Assembly (NCBI GenBank): GCA_964612675.1
Contig: CAZTDD010000046.1
Span: 1-45,373 of the forward strand
DNA from: CAZTDD01 sp964612675
GTDB taxonomy: Bacteria > Hinthialibacterota > Hinthialibacteria > Hinthialibacterales > JAKPRU01
DNA: 45,373 bases
Direction of reading: 5' to 3'
In this document: positions 6,954 through 15,092 of the stretch, piece after piece
Position numbering within the stretch: position 1 is the stretch's first letter
Layout: each line of letters opens with the position of its first letter
Made by a program: the position numbers and the translations under genes
Notes under the pieces: generated by a model
Database searches by the model: none
The model's input: only the letters and a program-made list of their open reading frames with translations
Told to the model about the DNA's origin: nothing

Positions 6954-7958
6954 ATGACACTCAGAATCGGGATTATCGCGTGTGGAATGGCCTCCGAAGC
7001 CATCCACCTGCCCGCATATAGCAAAGTCAAAGGGATCAAAGTGGTCGCCGCATGCGACCCGGATATCCCACGCGCCGAACGGCTCGCACAACAATACGAA
7101 ATCCCCAAACTGTACAAAAGCTACGAAGAACTCCTCGCCAACGAAGAACTCGATGCGGTGTCGGTCAATAGCCCTCACAAATTCCACGCCGAACATACCA
7201 TCGCTGCGCTCAAAAAAGGTTGTCACGTACTGGTCGAAAAACCGATGGCACTGAGCGGGAAGGAGATTCGCGCGATGATGGCGGCCGCACGAAAAGCGAA
7301 GAAATTGCTGATGGTCGAACAGGCGGTGCGCTTCTTCCCGGCCTGCCACAAAGCCCGCCAGGTTCTTGCCTCCGGACGACTCGGCGAGATCCTCACGATC
7401 CGCGGCCGGTTCGGACACGCCGGTCCGGAAAACTGGTCGCCGACAGGCCAGTGGTTCATGCAAAAGAAGGAATCGCAGGGCGGTTGTATGCTGGATATCG
7501 GTGTTCATGAGATCGATCTGATCCGATATGTCTCCGGCAAAGAGGTCAAGGAAGTCTCCGCCTATTTCGGCACGCTGAAAAAGAAGATTGATGTTGAGGA
7601 TAACGCGGTCTGCCTGCTGCGGTTCGATGATGGCACGGTGGGGACGTTCGAGTCTTCCTGGACCTGCGTTCCCGGTGTGGCCCACACCGAGTTTTACTGC
7701 GAGAAGGGACATTTGTTCCTGGATCTTCGGGCCGAGAATCCGCTGGTGGTCGAAAAACCGAAGGGCGGAGCGCGGCCGGTGAAGGTCCCGAAGAAACACC
7801 CCGATGTGAATGCGATGGCGTATTTTGTGAAGTGTATCCAGAAGGGATTGACGCCGCATTGTGTGGCGGACCATGCCGCGCGCAGCACGGAGGTAGTCCT
7901 CGGGGCGGCGATTTCAGCGAAACAGGGAGGCCGTGCGGTGAAGTTGCCGTTGCGGTGA
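6954..7958 (+). CDS. Gfo/Idh/MocA family NAD(P)-dependent oxidoreductase
   Basis: A 334-residue dehydrogenase-like protein. The N-terminal Rossmann domain begins MTLRIGIIACGMASEAIHLP; the nucleotide loop is unusual, lacking the ordinary GxGxxG spacing. The EKP motif is at 95-97 (HVLVEKPMAL). The C-terminal sheet domain has the GGCMLDIGVHEIDL motif (177-189), where Asp181 and His185 are the usual catalytic and substrate residues. Substrate is probably a sugar or cyclitol derivative and cannot be specified. The ATG at 6954 has GGGAGAG just upstream. The open frame reaches back to 6780, but that part is translated family-C repeat. The gene stands alone. Confidence 0.88.
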   Translation: MTLRIGIIACGMASEAIHLPAYSKVKGIKVVAACDPDIPRAERLAQQYEIPKLYKSYEELLANEELDAVSVNSPHKFHAEHTIAALKKGCHVLVEKPMALSGKEIRAMMAAARKAKKLLMVEQAVRFFPACHKARQVLASGRLGEILTIRGRFGHAGPENWSPTGQWFMQKKESQGGCMLDIGVHEIDLIRYVSGKEVKEVSAYFGTLKKKIDVEDNAVCLLRFDDGTVGTFESSWTCVPGVAHTEFYCEKGHLFLDLRAENPLVVEKPKGGARPVKVPKKHPDVNAMAYFVKCIQKGLTPHCVADHAARSTEVVLGAAISAKQGGRAVKLPLR

Positions 7959-8100
7959 TGGGGGGTTCCTGACGAGATTGTAGGCTCACGGGCGTTGTGT
8001 CGTGCCCTCGTTCTCGTTGATGTTCACGAAAGCCCGTAGCCCACCAATCGGCGATCCTATGACCCATCTCGACGGCATGACAAAAAGCCAGCGATACGGA

Positions 8101-8142
8101 TTTCAACCCCCTCCTAACCTCCCCCGATCTTCGGGGGAGGAA
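8101..8142 (+). repeat. Palindromic repeat family B, copy 2
   Basis: CCTCCCCCGA (8118-8127), loop TCT, TCGGGGGAGG (8131-8140). Preceded by TTTCAACCCCCTCCTAA. Confidence 0.75.
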
Positions 8143-8173
8143 CAAGAGGCGAGCATGTCTGGTCTGTTTTCTT

Positions 8174-8257
8174 CCCCGAAGATTGATGCCGTCCCCAAAA
8201 GTCCGAAATTGGCGGCGGAAGTCCCCTCTCCCCCCGGGAGAGGGGTAGGGTGAGGGG
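8174..8257 (+). repeat. Palindromic repeat family A, copy 2
   Basis: GAAGATTGATGCCGTCC is followed by CCCCTCTCC and GGAGAGGGG arms, then TAGGGTGAGGGG. It has the same two-part build as the copy at 45290-45373. Confidence 0.7.
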
Positions 8258-8393
8258 CGATCATTGCACTGGATTCGGGTATTATTCTTCGCTTGTGTAT
8301 TCGCCAGGCACAGCAAATGAATCAGAGGAAAAGGGTTTGGATGATGTCAGGGGGCTGTCACACACAGAGGAACGTCAGCGGATAATGCAACTT

Positions 8394-8477
8394 GCCCTCA
8401 CCCCGGCCCTCTCCCAAAGGGAGAGGGAGAAGAACTCTCCCGACTTTTTGCGACGCCATCAAGTCTGGGGAAATATA
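8394..8477 (-). repeat. Palindromic repeat family A, copy 3
   Basis: CCCTCACCCCGGCCCTCTCC, then AAAGGGAGAGGGAGAAG, then CTCTCCCGACTTTTTGCG and ACGCCATCAAGTCTGGGG. This is the inverted orientation of the copy at the right end of the window. Confidence 0.75.
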
Positions 8478-8739
8478 AAGAGGCTGGAAAACATCAAGGC
8501 GGCTCAGCGGGAGCTTCGCCCTCCCTCATTCGTCCCTCCCTTATTCGTCCCTCCTCATTCGTCCTACCGGATTCACCCTACCGGATTCACGTATCTTAAT
8601 TGAATCGTATGGGATTTAATCCGGTCTTTCGCTGCATCCTTCCCAACTCGTATCTCCAACCATTTCAATTACATTTGATCGAATCCGCGCTTGCATTTCC
8701 GGCCGGAGAAAAAATCGGAAAAAATTTTACAGAAAAAGC

Positions 8740-8766
8740 TAAAGTTCTGCTCAGGCTTGTCGATAA
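8740..8766 (+). promoter_or_regulatory. Sigma-28 (FliA)-type promoter
   Basis: TAAAGTTC (8740-8747), an 11-base spacer, then GTCGATAA (8759-8766). This matches the flagellar consensus TAAAGTTT-N11-GCCGATAA at 14 of 16 positions with exact spacing. Transcription would start near 8773. Two flagellin genes lie downstream on the same strand, but a strong terminator sits at 8837-8875. Confidence 0.7.
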
Positions 8767-8772
8767 CATTAC

Positions 8773-8875
8773 CGACAACCCAGAAAAGTCTAATCGTTGG
8801 GGTCTATGCAGACTCTACGGTTGGCTAAGCGGCATTGTGGGGGCCGCTGGGTTGCGGTCCCCACGTGTTTTTCTT
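8773..8875 (+). ncRNA. Candidate sigma-28-dependent small RNA
   Basis: This is the roughly 100-base interval between the sigma-28-type promoter and the hairpin terminator. It contains no open frame with a ribosome-binding site. Internal pairing is visible (GTCTATGCAGAC stem-loop at about 8802-8813). Start and end are inferred from promoter and terminator geometry only. It could instead be an attenuated leader for the flagellin genes. Confidence 0.45.
8837..8875 (+). terminator. Rho-independent terminator
   Basis: GTGGGGGCCGC (8837-8847) pairs with GCGGTCCCCAC (8854-8864) over 11 base pairs including one G-U. The loop is TGGGTT and the stem is followed by GTGTTTTTCTT. Confidence 0.75.
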
Positions 8876-9014
8876 CGGAGATCGGCGATGGGGATTCATC
8901 GCTGCGAAGAAGGAAAGGAGTTGCGATTCGGCCTTAGTAACGCTCATAAGCGTTCCTCCGGCGTGTGAGAATGCGGGTGCCTCGGAAGTATTCTCACCCG
9001 TCTGACAGAAGGCA

Positions 9015-9156
9015 ACCAAGACTAATTTCTCGCTAGCTTCCCGGCCAGGGGGAATATCGTGGTGACGTGACCATGGCGATGTTCCTACGTGAGTGGGATC
9101 TTGGTCGACCGCCGCAGCGCCCGCAGTCCGATTTCGGCCTGCCAGACGGCTACGCC
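9015..9156. repeat. Intergenic hairpin cassette E, copy 1
   Basis: ACCAAGA (9015-9021) can pair with TCTTGGT (9099-9105). Between them is TCCCGGCCAGG (9039-9049). After them come TCGACCGCCGCAGC (9105-9118) and GGCTACGCC (9148-9156). The same ordered blocks recur in copy 2 at 9652-9751. Confidence 0.5.
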
Positions 9157-9421
9157 TTTCTTGTCAGATCCCGGACCCAGTTGATTAGGCCTGCTCGGGC
9201 TGCACATGTTGCGGTCTCGGCGAAAATCTTTGCGGCCACGCGGGGGTCGGCGCGAGCCGATTCCACGCGGTGACGGTTGTTCTCTTGCCGCCAATCCACG
9301 CACGTATCCTTGTCGTTGCGGCCGGTGGACAGCGTGTCACAGTTGGAAGGGACGGATATCTGATCCGGTTCACCCGCCGACTCCCCCTCGGTCTCAAGGT
9401 CGATTCGCTGACGTCTCTGTT

Positions 9422-9462
9422 TCTCAACCCCCTCCTAGCCTCCCCCGATCTTCGGGGGAGGA
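9422..9462 (+). repeat. Palindromic repeat family B, copy 3
   Basis: CAACCCCCTCCTAGCCTCCC, then CCGATCTTCGGGGGAGGAA. Nearly identical to the unit at 8101-8142. Confidence 0.75.
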
Positions 9463-9651
9463 AAAGAAACAGACGCAGCAGGGTTGTTTCTCCCCCAAAG
9501 GGGCCACGCTTGCGTCGCCGCAGTGATGGGAGATTCAGGGGGTTGAGATTCCTATCCCAGTCATAGGGAGGGCAAAAGAACAGACTTTCGGAGCGAATTC
9601 AGTGAGGTTGGCAGGGAGGAAAAAATGAAGTGGCGTTAGCCGGTTAAAATA

Positions 9652-9751
9652 ATTAAGCCATAACCAGCATCCCGGCCAGGAGAGTGGGTTATGGCTTAAT
9701 CGACCGCCGCAGCACACCGCAGCCCAACTTGGGTCTGACGGCGGCTACGCC
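9652..9751. repeat. Intergenic hairpin cassette E, copy 2
   Basis: A perfect 14-bp inverted repeat ATTAAGCCATAACC (9652-9665) / GGTTATGGCTTAAT (9687-9700) surrounds TCCCGGCCAGG. It is followed by CGACCGCCGCAGC and GGCTACGCC. The block order is the same as in copy 1, although the stem sequence differs completely. Confidence 0.6.
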
Positions 9752-9839
9752 ATTTTATTTCCGAAAAAGCGAGCGTTCTGCTCGCTGCTTGGATTCCTCT
9801 GACTTCCTTCCGTTTTCACCACTGATTATCGGCAGCTTC

Positions 9840-9871
9840 AGCAAAAGGTTGAGCACTTTTTTGCTTTTTTT
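9840..9871 (+). terminator. Terminator-like hairpin in the flagellin leader
   Basis: AGCAAAA (9840-9846) pairs with TTTTGCT (9859-9865), and a run of T follows to 9871. It lies just upstream of the first flagellin, so it either ends upstream transcription or acts as an attenuator. The stem is AT-rich and therefore weak. Confidence 0.4.
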
Positions 9872-9925
9872 CGATTGTGCGGGCATGGACGCAGATCCCG
9901 CAGGAGATTCACGGAGGAAGTTCTC

Positions 9926-12322
9926 ATGGTTATTTCGAGTATTGTCAAGAGTGTTTCCGCCCTCGATGTGATCCGTCAGATGCACCGAACGGAGGATCGG
10001 CTCGGTACCAATATCGAGCGTCTCTCCACGGGATTGCGGATCAATTCCGCCGCCGACAATCCCGGCGACATGGTTACTTTGAACCAGCTGCGCACGCGGA
10101 TCAAAGGAGTCGACCAGGCCAGTCTCAACGCCCAGACTGTGGTCAACATGGCGGCCACGGCGAGCAGCGCCCTGGCGGATATCATGGATCTGGTCCAGTC
10201 CATCCGCACGAAGGCTGTCGCGGCTGCGAACACGGGCTCTTCCGAATCGATCACTCGCGCAGGATATCAGTCCGAGATCCAAGACATGCTCGACGAGATG
10301 GATCGGATTGTGTCTACAACCACGTTCAACGGCAAGACGCTGCTGGACGGCAGCTACGGCAGCACCACCCGGCTGGAAGAACCAAATCTGTTCCCGGGTT
10401 CCGTTGCATTCGGACCGGACGCGTCGACGCTCCGCGAAGGCACAAGTCTGCTGAACATCGTTCAGACGAATTCCGGATCGGAACGTTTTTCGACCGGCGA
10501 TACGGGGGGGATGAATCTTGGGATTCGAAACCGAACCGATGTTGCCGTATCCATCGGGCAGTTTATTGACGAAGGTGCCGGAGCTGTCGCAGGTGCGGGA
10601 GACAACCTTCGAGATCTCAATTTCGCCGGTGTCTCTCTCCACGGGGACGGTGTAATTCAGTTTTCCGGTGTGATCGTCGATGGATCGACATCTTTTCGGG
10701 GAGAACTGACTGTCGCCGGGCCGCCGGGAGGAAACAGTATTAACGACTTAGTCACCTCAATCCAGTCTGCAATTGATACGGCTGAGTCCAGTATCGGTGT
10801 GAATGATGGAGGCACGGGGCCGTACGAGACGATTGTCTCTTATGACAACACAACAGGCCGACTCAAATTCACCAATGCGGAAGGGAACACGCACTCGCAG
10901 TTCTCGATCGATTTCACAATCAATGACGATACGGGGGCGACTCAGACAACTTCAGGCAGTACGCGTGCGGGAGATATTTACAACCCGCAGGTGATCGCCA
11001 CAGATACCTCCGGCGCGGTGATCGGGAATTCTCTGACGGCGATCACCGGCTCGACATTCGACACCGGTACGTTCGAGATCACGGTGAGCAGCGTCACTTC
11101 CGCGCAGCAACGAACGGTGGAGACCACGTACGCGTTTACGGATGGTGGGGGCACGGCTGTGCTCTCGACGACGAGCCTGGCGACGAGTGTGTTGTTCAAT
11201 GGAACGACAACACTGTCGCTTTCTGTGGGCGACACGATCGATTTCACAGGAACGAATCCCGACGGGACCACATTCAGTGGGACGATCGACATTGTCGCGG
11301 GCGATGCCGGTGTGGGGCAGGGAGACGCCGAGACATTTCAAGATCTGATCGACGAACTCAACCACAGAGACCAAACGAGTGCCTTCTATGGCTGGAACGA
11401 TGCGACGGCGACTCTTTCCTCCGGGAAAATCCAACTTGTCGATGATGTCGCCGATACATCCAGCACGGCGTTTCAAATGACGGTCAACGCGAGTGGCACA
11501 GCTGTCGATGACGGGACGGTTGTCTACACGGGCAACCCCGAGCAAGCCACGATCTCCATTGCCGGAGGGGAATCGCAAAGTGTAGAAGCGGGGGAGATTG
11601 TCACCTTGGAGGGGACGGATTCCACAGTGGAGGGCCGTACCTACCAGGTGACGTTCCGGGTCGGCGACACGCTATTCGACGGCAGCGACGACCTGGTGAT
11701 CGCTGCGCAGGAATATACCGCGACACTCAACGGCGGCAATGCGGTCACATTCCGCAACGGTGACCAAGGGGTTTTCGTGACGGATGGTGTTACTCCCACA
11801 GGAAATATCAAAGGCGCCCAACAGCTCAAAGTAGATTTCAACAATGTTATAGGAATCGACTCCGACGGACGCACGTTCAGCGTCACCACAACGGAAAACC
11901 GTGTCAATTATCATATCGGTCCGGACCGGGAGGACGGACGAAAATTCGCCTACTTCGATGTTCGAACGTCGAACCTGGGAAGTTCGTCCGGCTCGACTCT
12001 CGAGGATATCAATGTGTCGACCCTGACCGGGGCCGAGAATGCGATTGATGTGATCGATGACGCAGTCAAGCAGCTGAATCTTGTGGAAGCCATCGTCGGA
12101 AGTCTCGAATCGCGGATGGGATATACCTCCAGCGATTTGGATCTTTATTCATTGGAACTGCAAGGCGCTGAAAGCACAATTGGCGACGCGGATATCGCGA
12201 AAGAGACCACCGAACTCACGATGAATTACGTTTTGTTGAATTCGCAGACCGCAACGTTGGTGCAGACGATGTTGATCCCGAAGACGGTCTTTCCGCTGCT
12301 CTCGGGACACGATTTACCGTAG
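9926..12322 (+). CDS. Flagellin, long form, paralogue 1
   Basis: A 798-residue flagellin, far longer than the usual 270-500. The conserved N-terminal D0/D1 coiled domain covers about residues 1-140 (RTEDRLGTNIERLSTGLRINSAADNPGDMV...). The C-terminal D1/D0 segment is at about 700-798 (GAESTIGDADIAKETTELTMNYVLLNSQTATLVQTML). The middle 500-odd residues form an expanded, Thr/Asp/Gly-rich beta region exposed on the filament, with blocks like VSLHGDGVIQFSGVIVDGST and TISIAGGESQSVEAGEIVTL shared with paralogue 2. The C-terminus carries an extra LLSGHDLP tail after the usual D0 end. GGAGG precedes ATG 9926. It should be exported through the flagellar type III apparatus and assemble as filament subunit; no other flagellar gene is in the window. 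Confidence 0.92.
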   Translation: MVISSIVKSVSALDVIRQMHRTEDRLGTNIERLSTGLRINSAADNPGDMVTLNQLRTRIKGVDQASLNAQTVVNMAATASSALADIMDLVQSIRTKAVAAANTGSSESITRAGYQSEIQDMLDEMDRIVSTTTFNGKTLLDGSYGSTTRLEEPNLFPGSVAFGPDASTLREGTSLLNIVQTNSGSERFSTGDTGGMNLGIRNRTDVAVSIGQFIDEGAGAVAGAGDNLRDLNFAGVSLHGDGVIQFSGVIVDGSTSFRGELTVAGPPGGNSINDLVTSIQSAIDTAESSIGVNDGGTGPYETIVSYDNTTGRLKFTNAEGNTHSQFSIDFTINDDTGATQTTSGSTRAGDIYNPQVIATDTSGAVIGNSLTAITGSTFDTGTFEITVSSVTSAQQRTVETTYAFTDGGGTAVLSTTSLATSVLFNGTTTLSLSVGDTIDFTGTNPDGTTFSGTIDIVAGDAGVGQGDAETFQDLIDELNHRDQTSAFYGWNDATATLSSGKIQLVDDVADTSSTAFQMTVNASGTAVDDGTVVYTGNPEQATISIAGGESQSVEAGEIVTLEGTDSTVEGRTYQVTFRVGDTLFDGSDDLVIAAQEYTATLNGGNAVTFRNGDQGVFVTDGVTPTGNIKGAQQLKVDFNNVIGIDSDGRTFSVTTTENRVNYHIGPDREDGRKFAYFDVRTSNLGSSSGSTLEDINVSTLTGAENAIDVIDDAVKQLNLVEAIVGSLESRMGYTSSDLDLYSLELQGAESTIGDADIAKETTELTMNYVLLNSQTATLVQTMLIPKTVFPLLSGHDLP

Positions 12323-12434
12323 GTCAGGGAGGTGATTGCATTGAGGTGCCGATCCCCGTAAAATAGAAGCAACTGAGAGTGTACGGGAACGGAGTCCTGT
12401 GCATTTCAGATACTGTTTATTTCGCAAAACGTCT

Positions 12435-12466
12435 CGGCACAGCGACGCTGAAACATCGATGTGCCG
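12435..12466 (+). promoter_or_regulatory. Hairpin in the leader of flagellin 2
   Basis: CGGCACA (12435-12441) pairs with TGTGCCG (12460-12466) in the 197-base spacer between the flagellin genes. No T run follows, so it is more likely an mRNA stability or translation structure, or a family palindrome, than a terminator. Confidence 0.35.
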
Positions 12467-12519
12467 GGGGAACCTGTTCAAATTAAAATGCCTGACCGGC
12501 GTCATGGAGGAAGAAGGTC

Positions 12520-14919
12520 ATGGGAATCAATCGTATTCATAATCCAATCAGTCAGCAGGCTCAACGCAATCTAAACAATGTTATAAACACCAATCTTCAG
12601 CGAGTCGTTGAATCGCTGTCGTCCGGTCTTCGAATCAACCGAGCGGGGGACGATGCCGCGGGACTTACCGTGGCGAAACGGCTCCAGGCGCAGTTCAAGT
12701 CACTCAACCAGGCACTGACCAACACACAGACCGGTCTGAACGTGGCGAGCACGGCGGACCAGGCGCTCGATGAAACATCCAATCGACTGATGCGGATTCG
12801 CGAACTAGCCGTGCAAGCGGCCAACACCGGTGTGTACGACTCGCAAGCGCGCCAGGCGATGCAGGCCGAGGTTGGCCAGAATGTCGATGAGATCAATCGT
12901 ATCGCCAATACGACACAATTTGGTACGAATCGTCTGCTGAACGGCGATCTTTCCGCGCAGGCGGGACTTCGTGCCGGCCAACCCGATATCGGTGCACGTG
13001 TGGATACCGGCCCGAATGCGTCCACGCTGACCAGCGAGACGAATTATCTGACGATTACTCAAACGCGCGCGGGCAGTGTTGAGCTGACAGCGGGCGAGGG
13101 GCTCGGACGAACGCAAACGGTGAATCTCGGAATCGATGAGGCAACCGACATCGCGGTAACGACCGCCGCGTTCGAGAATGCAGGTGCGCCGGCCGCCGCA
13201 GGCGATGCCCTCACGAATCTCACGTTTAATTCCGCCTCGCTTCAAGCCGGAGGCACTGTCGTTTTCACGGGAACGCTAGCGGACGGTGCGACTGAATTCA
13301 CCGGCAGTGTCAGCGTCGCAGCGGGGACGACGATTAACGATGTCGTCAATCAGGTTCAAGCGGAAATCGACCGCGTTGAAGCGGAGCAGGGAATCGATAC
13401 TGCGGGAGGCACGGGAGCCGGGGAGACCAATGTGAGGTACAACGCCGCGAATGGGCGGCTGGAGTTCACCAGTGGCGGCGGAGCCGAGGTGTCGCAGTTC
13501 AATATCGATTTCCAGGTGCAGAATGCCGCCGGGGTCCAGCAGACTCAGGCCGGTGTAACCCGCGATTCCCAATACGGAGGGCAAATCGGAAACAGCTTCT
13601 CCGACATTACGGGATCGACCTTCGATACCGGCCAATTCAATATCACCGTGACCGATGTGCAGGCGGCCACTCAGAGGAATGTCGAGAGCCGTATCGCGTT
13701 TCGCGACCAGACGGGGGCGGCATTGACCGGCACCGATCAACTCGTTGGCGCGGTCTATAACGGTTCCACGTTGGCGGCGGGCGATACGATCATGTTGAAC
13801 GGCACCAATGCAGACGGTTCGACCTTCACAAACACGATCACCATCGCTGCGGCCGGCGCCGATGCCGGTGCGGGAAATGCGCAAGCGTCCACGCTTCAGG
13901 ATTTGGTGGACGAAATGAACGTCCGCGACAGTGCGATGGCTGCAGGGGGCGTGGGGAACCAGAGCGGTTTCGAAACCGCAACGGCGACTCTGACCGGAAA
14001 CGGCACAATTCAGGTCGTTGACGATGTCGCGGCGACGTCCGAGACGAATTTCACGCTAACGGTCAACGATAACACGCCTGTCGGTGGAGAGACATTCGGC
14101 ACGATTGTCGATAACGCGCAAGTAAATCGGGCGGGTAATGCCGAACGTGCGACCGTTCGTGTTAACGGCGGACCGGCACAGGAAGTGGAGGCGGGGCAAG
14201 TTGCCACGCTGTACGGACCGACGGAAGGATTCGGTGCTGATGCCACGGCTCCGGAGGTCACTCTGCGAATCGGCAGCGACCTGACCGCCGGGACGGACGT
14301 TCTGAATGTTCGGGCGGAGGAGTATGTCGGGCGACTGAACGACGGCCCCGCGGTGACGTTCCAAAACGGCGATCAGAATGTCACGTTTGTGAGTGGCAAT
14401 TCGCGCGGTGTGGCCGAGACGCTGACAATGGATTTTGACGCGAACCTCGACATCCCCGGTGAAGGGGCCGAAAACGCTCGGACGGTCATCATTTCCGCGA
14501 CGAATCAGAACGCCAACTTCCAGGCGGGGGCATACGCCGATCAAAATGTACAGCTCTTTTTCGGCGATGTGCGCGCGAGTCAGCTGGGGCTCGGACCGGG
14601 ACAATCCGTGCAGGATATCGACATCACGACGGCGTCGGGCGCTCAGGAGGCGATCAGTATCATCGATGCGGCATTGGATGAAGTGAACACAAGTCGAGGG
14701 CGCGTTGGTTCATTCATGAATCGGATGGAAGGAACCACACGCGACCTTGGGGTTGCTATCGAGAATCTCAACGCGGCGTATTCTCGAATCGCCGATGCAG
14801 ACATTGCGGCGTTATCCACACGGCGCGCGATGTCGGAACTGCTGATGCGCACAAATGTTTCGGTTCTATCGCAGACCAACAACCTGCGAAATGAATTCTT
14901 TACAGGATTGCTTCCTTGA
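12520..14919 (+). CDS. Flagellin, long form, paralogue 2
   Basis: A 799-residue flagellin, nearly the same length as its upstream paralogue. Its N-terminus is a textbook D0/D1 (MGINRIHNPISQQAQRNLNN, SLSSGLRINRAGDDAAGLTV, LQAQFKSLNQALTNTQTGLN). The C-terminus is VGSFMNRMEGTTRDLGVAIE, NLNAAYSRIADADIAALSTR, then MRTNVSVLSQTNNLRNEFFTGLL. The long central region repeats the block order of paralogue 1 (VVFTGTLADGATEF, GSTFDTGQFNITVTDVQAAT, TVRVNGGPAQEVEAGQVATL), so the variable domain was already expanded before duplication. GGAGG lies upstream of ATG 12520. The last helix is more divergent than usual (ALSTRRAMSELLMRTN). The stop is followed by a strong terminator. Confidence 0.93.
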   Translation: MGINRIHNPISQQAQRNLNNVINTNLQRVVESLSSGLRINRAGDDAAGLTVAKRLQAQFKSLNQALTNTQTGLNVASTADQALDETSNRLMRIRELAVQAANTGVYDSQARQAMQAEVGQNVDEINRIANTTQFGTNRLLNGDLSAQAGLRAGQPDIGARVDTGPNASTLTSETNYLTITQTRAGSVELTAGEGLGRTQTVNLGIDEATDIAVTTAAFENAGAPAAAGDALTNLTFNSASLQAGGTVVFTGTLADGATEFTGSVSVAAGTTINDVVNQVQAEIDRVEAEQGIDTAGGTGAGETNVRYNAANGRLEFTSGGGAEVSQFNIDFQVQNAAGVQQTQAGVTRDSQYGGQIGNSFSDITGSTFDTGQFNITVTDVQAATQRNVESRIAFRDQTGAALTGTDQLVGAVYNGSTLAAGDTIMLNGTNADGSTFTNTITIAAAGADAGAGNAQASTLQDLVDEMNVRDSAMAAGGVGNQSGFETATATLTGNGTIQVVDDVAATSETNFTLTVNDNTPVGGETFGTIVDNAQVNRAGNAERATVRVNGGPAQEVEAGQVATLYGPTEGFGADATAPEVTLRIGSDLTAGTDVLNVRAEEYVGRLNDGPAVTFQNGDQNVTFVSGNSRGVAETLTMDFDANLDIPGEGAENARTVIISATNQNANFQAGAYADQNVQLFFGDVRASQLGLGPGQSVQDIDITTASGAQEAISIIDAALDEVNTSRGRVGSFMNRMEGTTRDLGVAIENLNAAYSRIADADIAALSTRRAMSELLMRTNVSVLSQTNNLRNEFFTGLLP

Positions 14920-14953
14920 GTGTCTCAGAGATAAGGATAGTCATGGGTCATGG

Positions 14954-14983
14954 AAACGGGGTCCATTTCGGATCCCGTTTTCT
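14954..14983 (+). terminator. Rho-independent terminator of the flagellin unit
   Basis: AAACGGGGTCC (14954-14964) pairs with GGATCCCGTTT (14970-14980) over 11 base pairs with one G-U. The loop is ATTTC, followed by TTCTT. Confidence 0.8.
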
Positions 14984-15054
14984 TAAGAGGAAGTGGGGAT
15001 CGCGCCTTGCGATGAGCGCAAACCGCGTTTATGATCCTGGACCTACAGAGATCC

Positions 15055-15080
15055 CCGGATTTGAGATCCGGAGACTTTTT
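15055..15080 (+). terminator. Small hairpin with T run before the ligase gene
   Basis: CCGGAT (15055-15060) / ATCCGG (15066-15071) is followed by AGACTTTTT. It ends 12 bases before an ATG, so it may act on translation rather than termination. Confidence 0.35.
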
Positions 15081-15092
15081 GAAGGATGAACA

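Larger units (their letters stand above)
7959..8735. other. Repeat-rich intergenic region
   Basis: No gene was recognised. It contains family B (8101-8142) and two family-A units in opposite orientation (8174-8257 and 8394-8477). Short direct repeats CGTCCCTCC and ATTCACCCTACCGG-type units occur around 8525-8595. Confidence 0.6.
8876..9925. other. Long flagellin upstream region without genes
   Basis: No convincing gene was found. Contents in order: a hairpin-forming cassette (9015-9156), family-B repeat (9422-9462), a diverged second cassette with a 14-bp inverted repeat (9652-9751), a short GCGAGCGTTCTGCTCGC hairpin near 9768-9784, and an intrinsic-terminator-like hairpin (9840-9871) 54 bases before the first flagellin. 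Confidence 0.55.

Noticed and set aside
8600..8968. 122-codon plus-strand frame
   Set aside because: It spans the sigma-28-type promoter and the intrinsic terminator and has no ribosome-binding site or protein-like composition.
9851..9865. Sigma-54 promoter (GAGCAC...TTGC) before flagellin 1
   Set aside because: The -24 element lacks the GG pair and the spacing is one base short. The hairpin with T run explains the same bases better.
12355..12400. Sigma-28 promoter before flagellin 2 (TAAAATAG or GCCGATCC)
   Set aside because: The two boxes are in the wrong order and spacing, so they do not form a promoter together.
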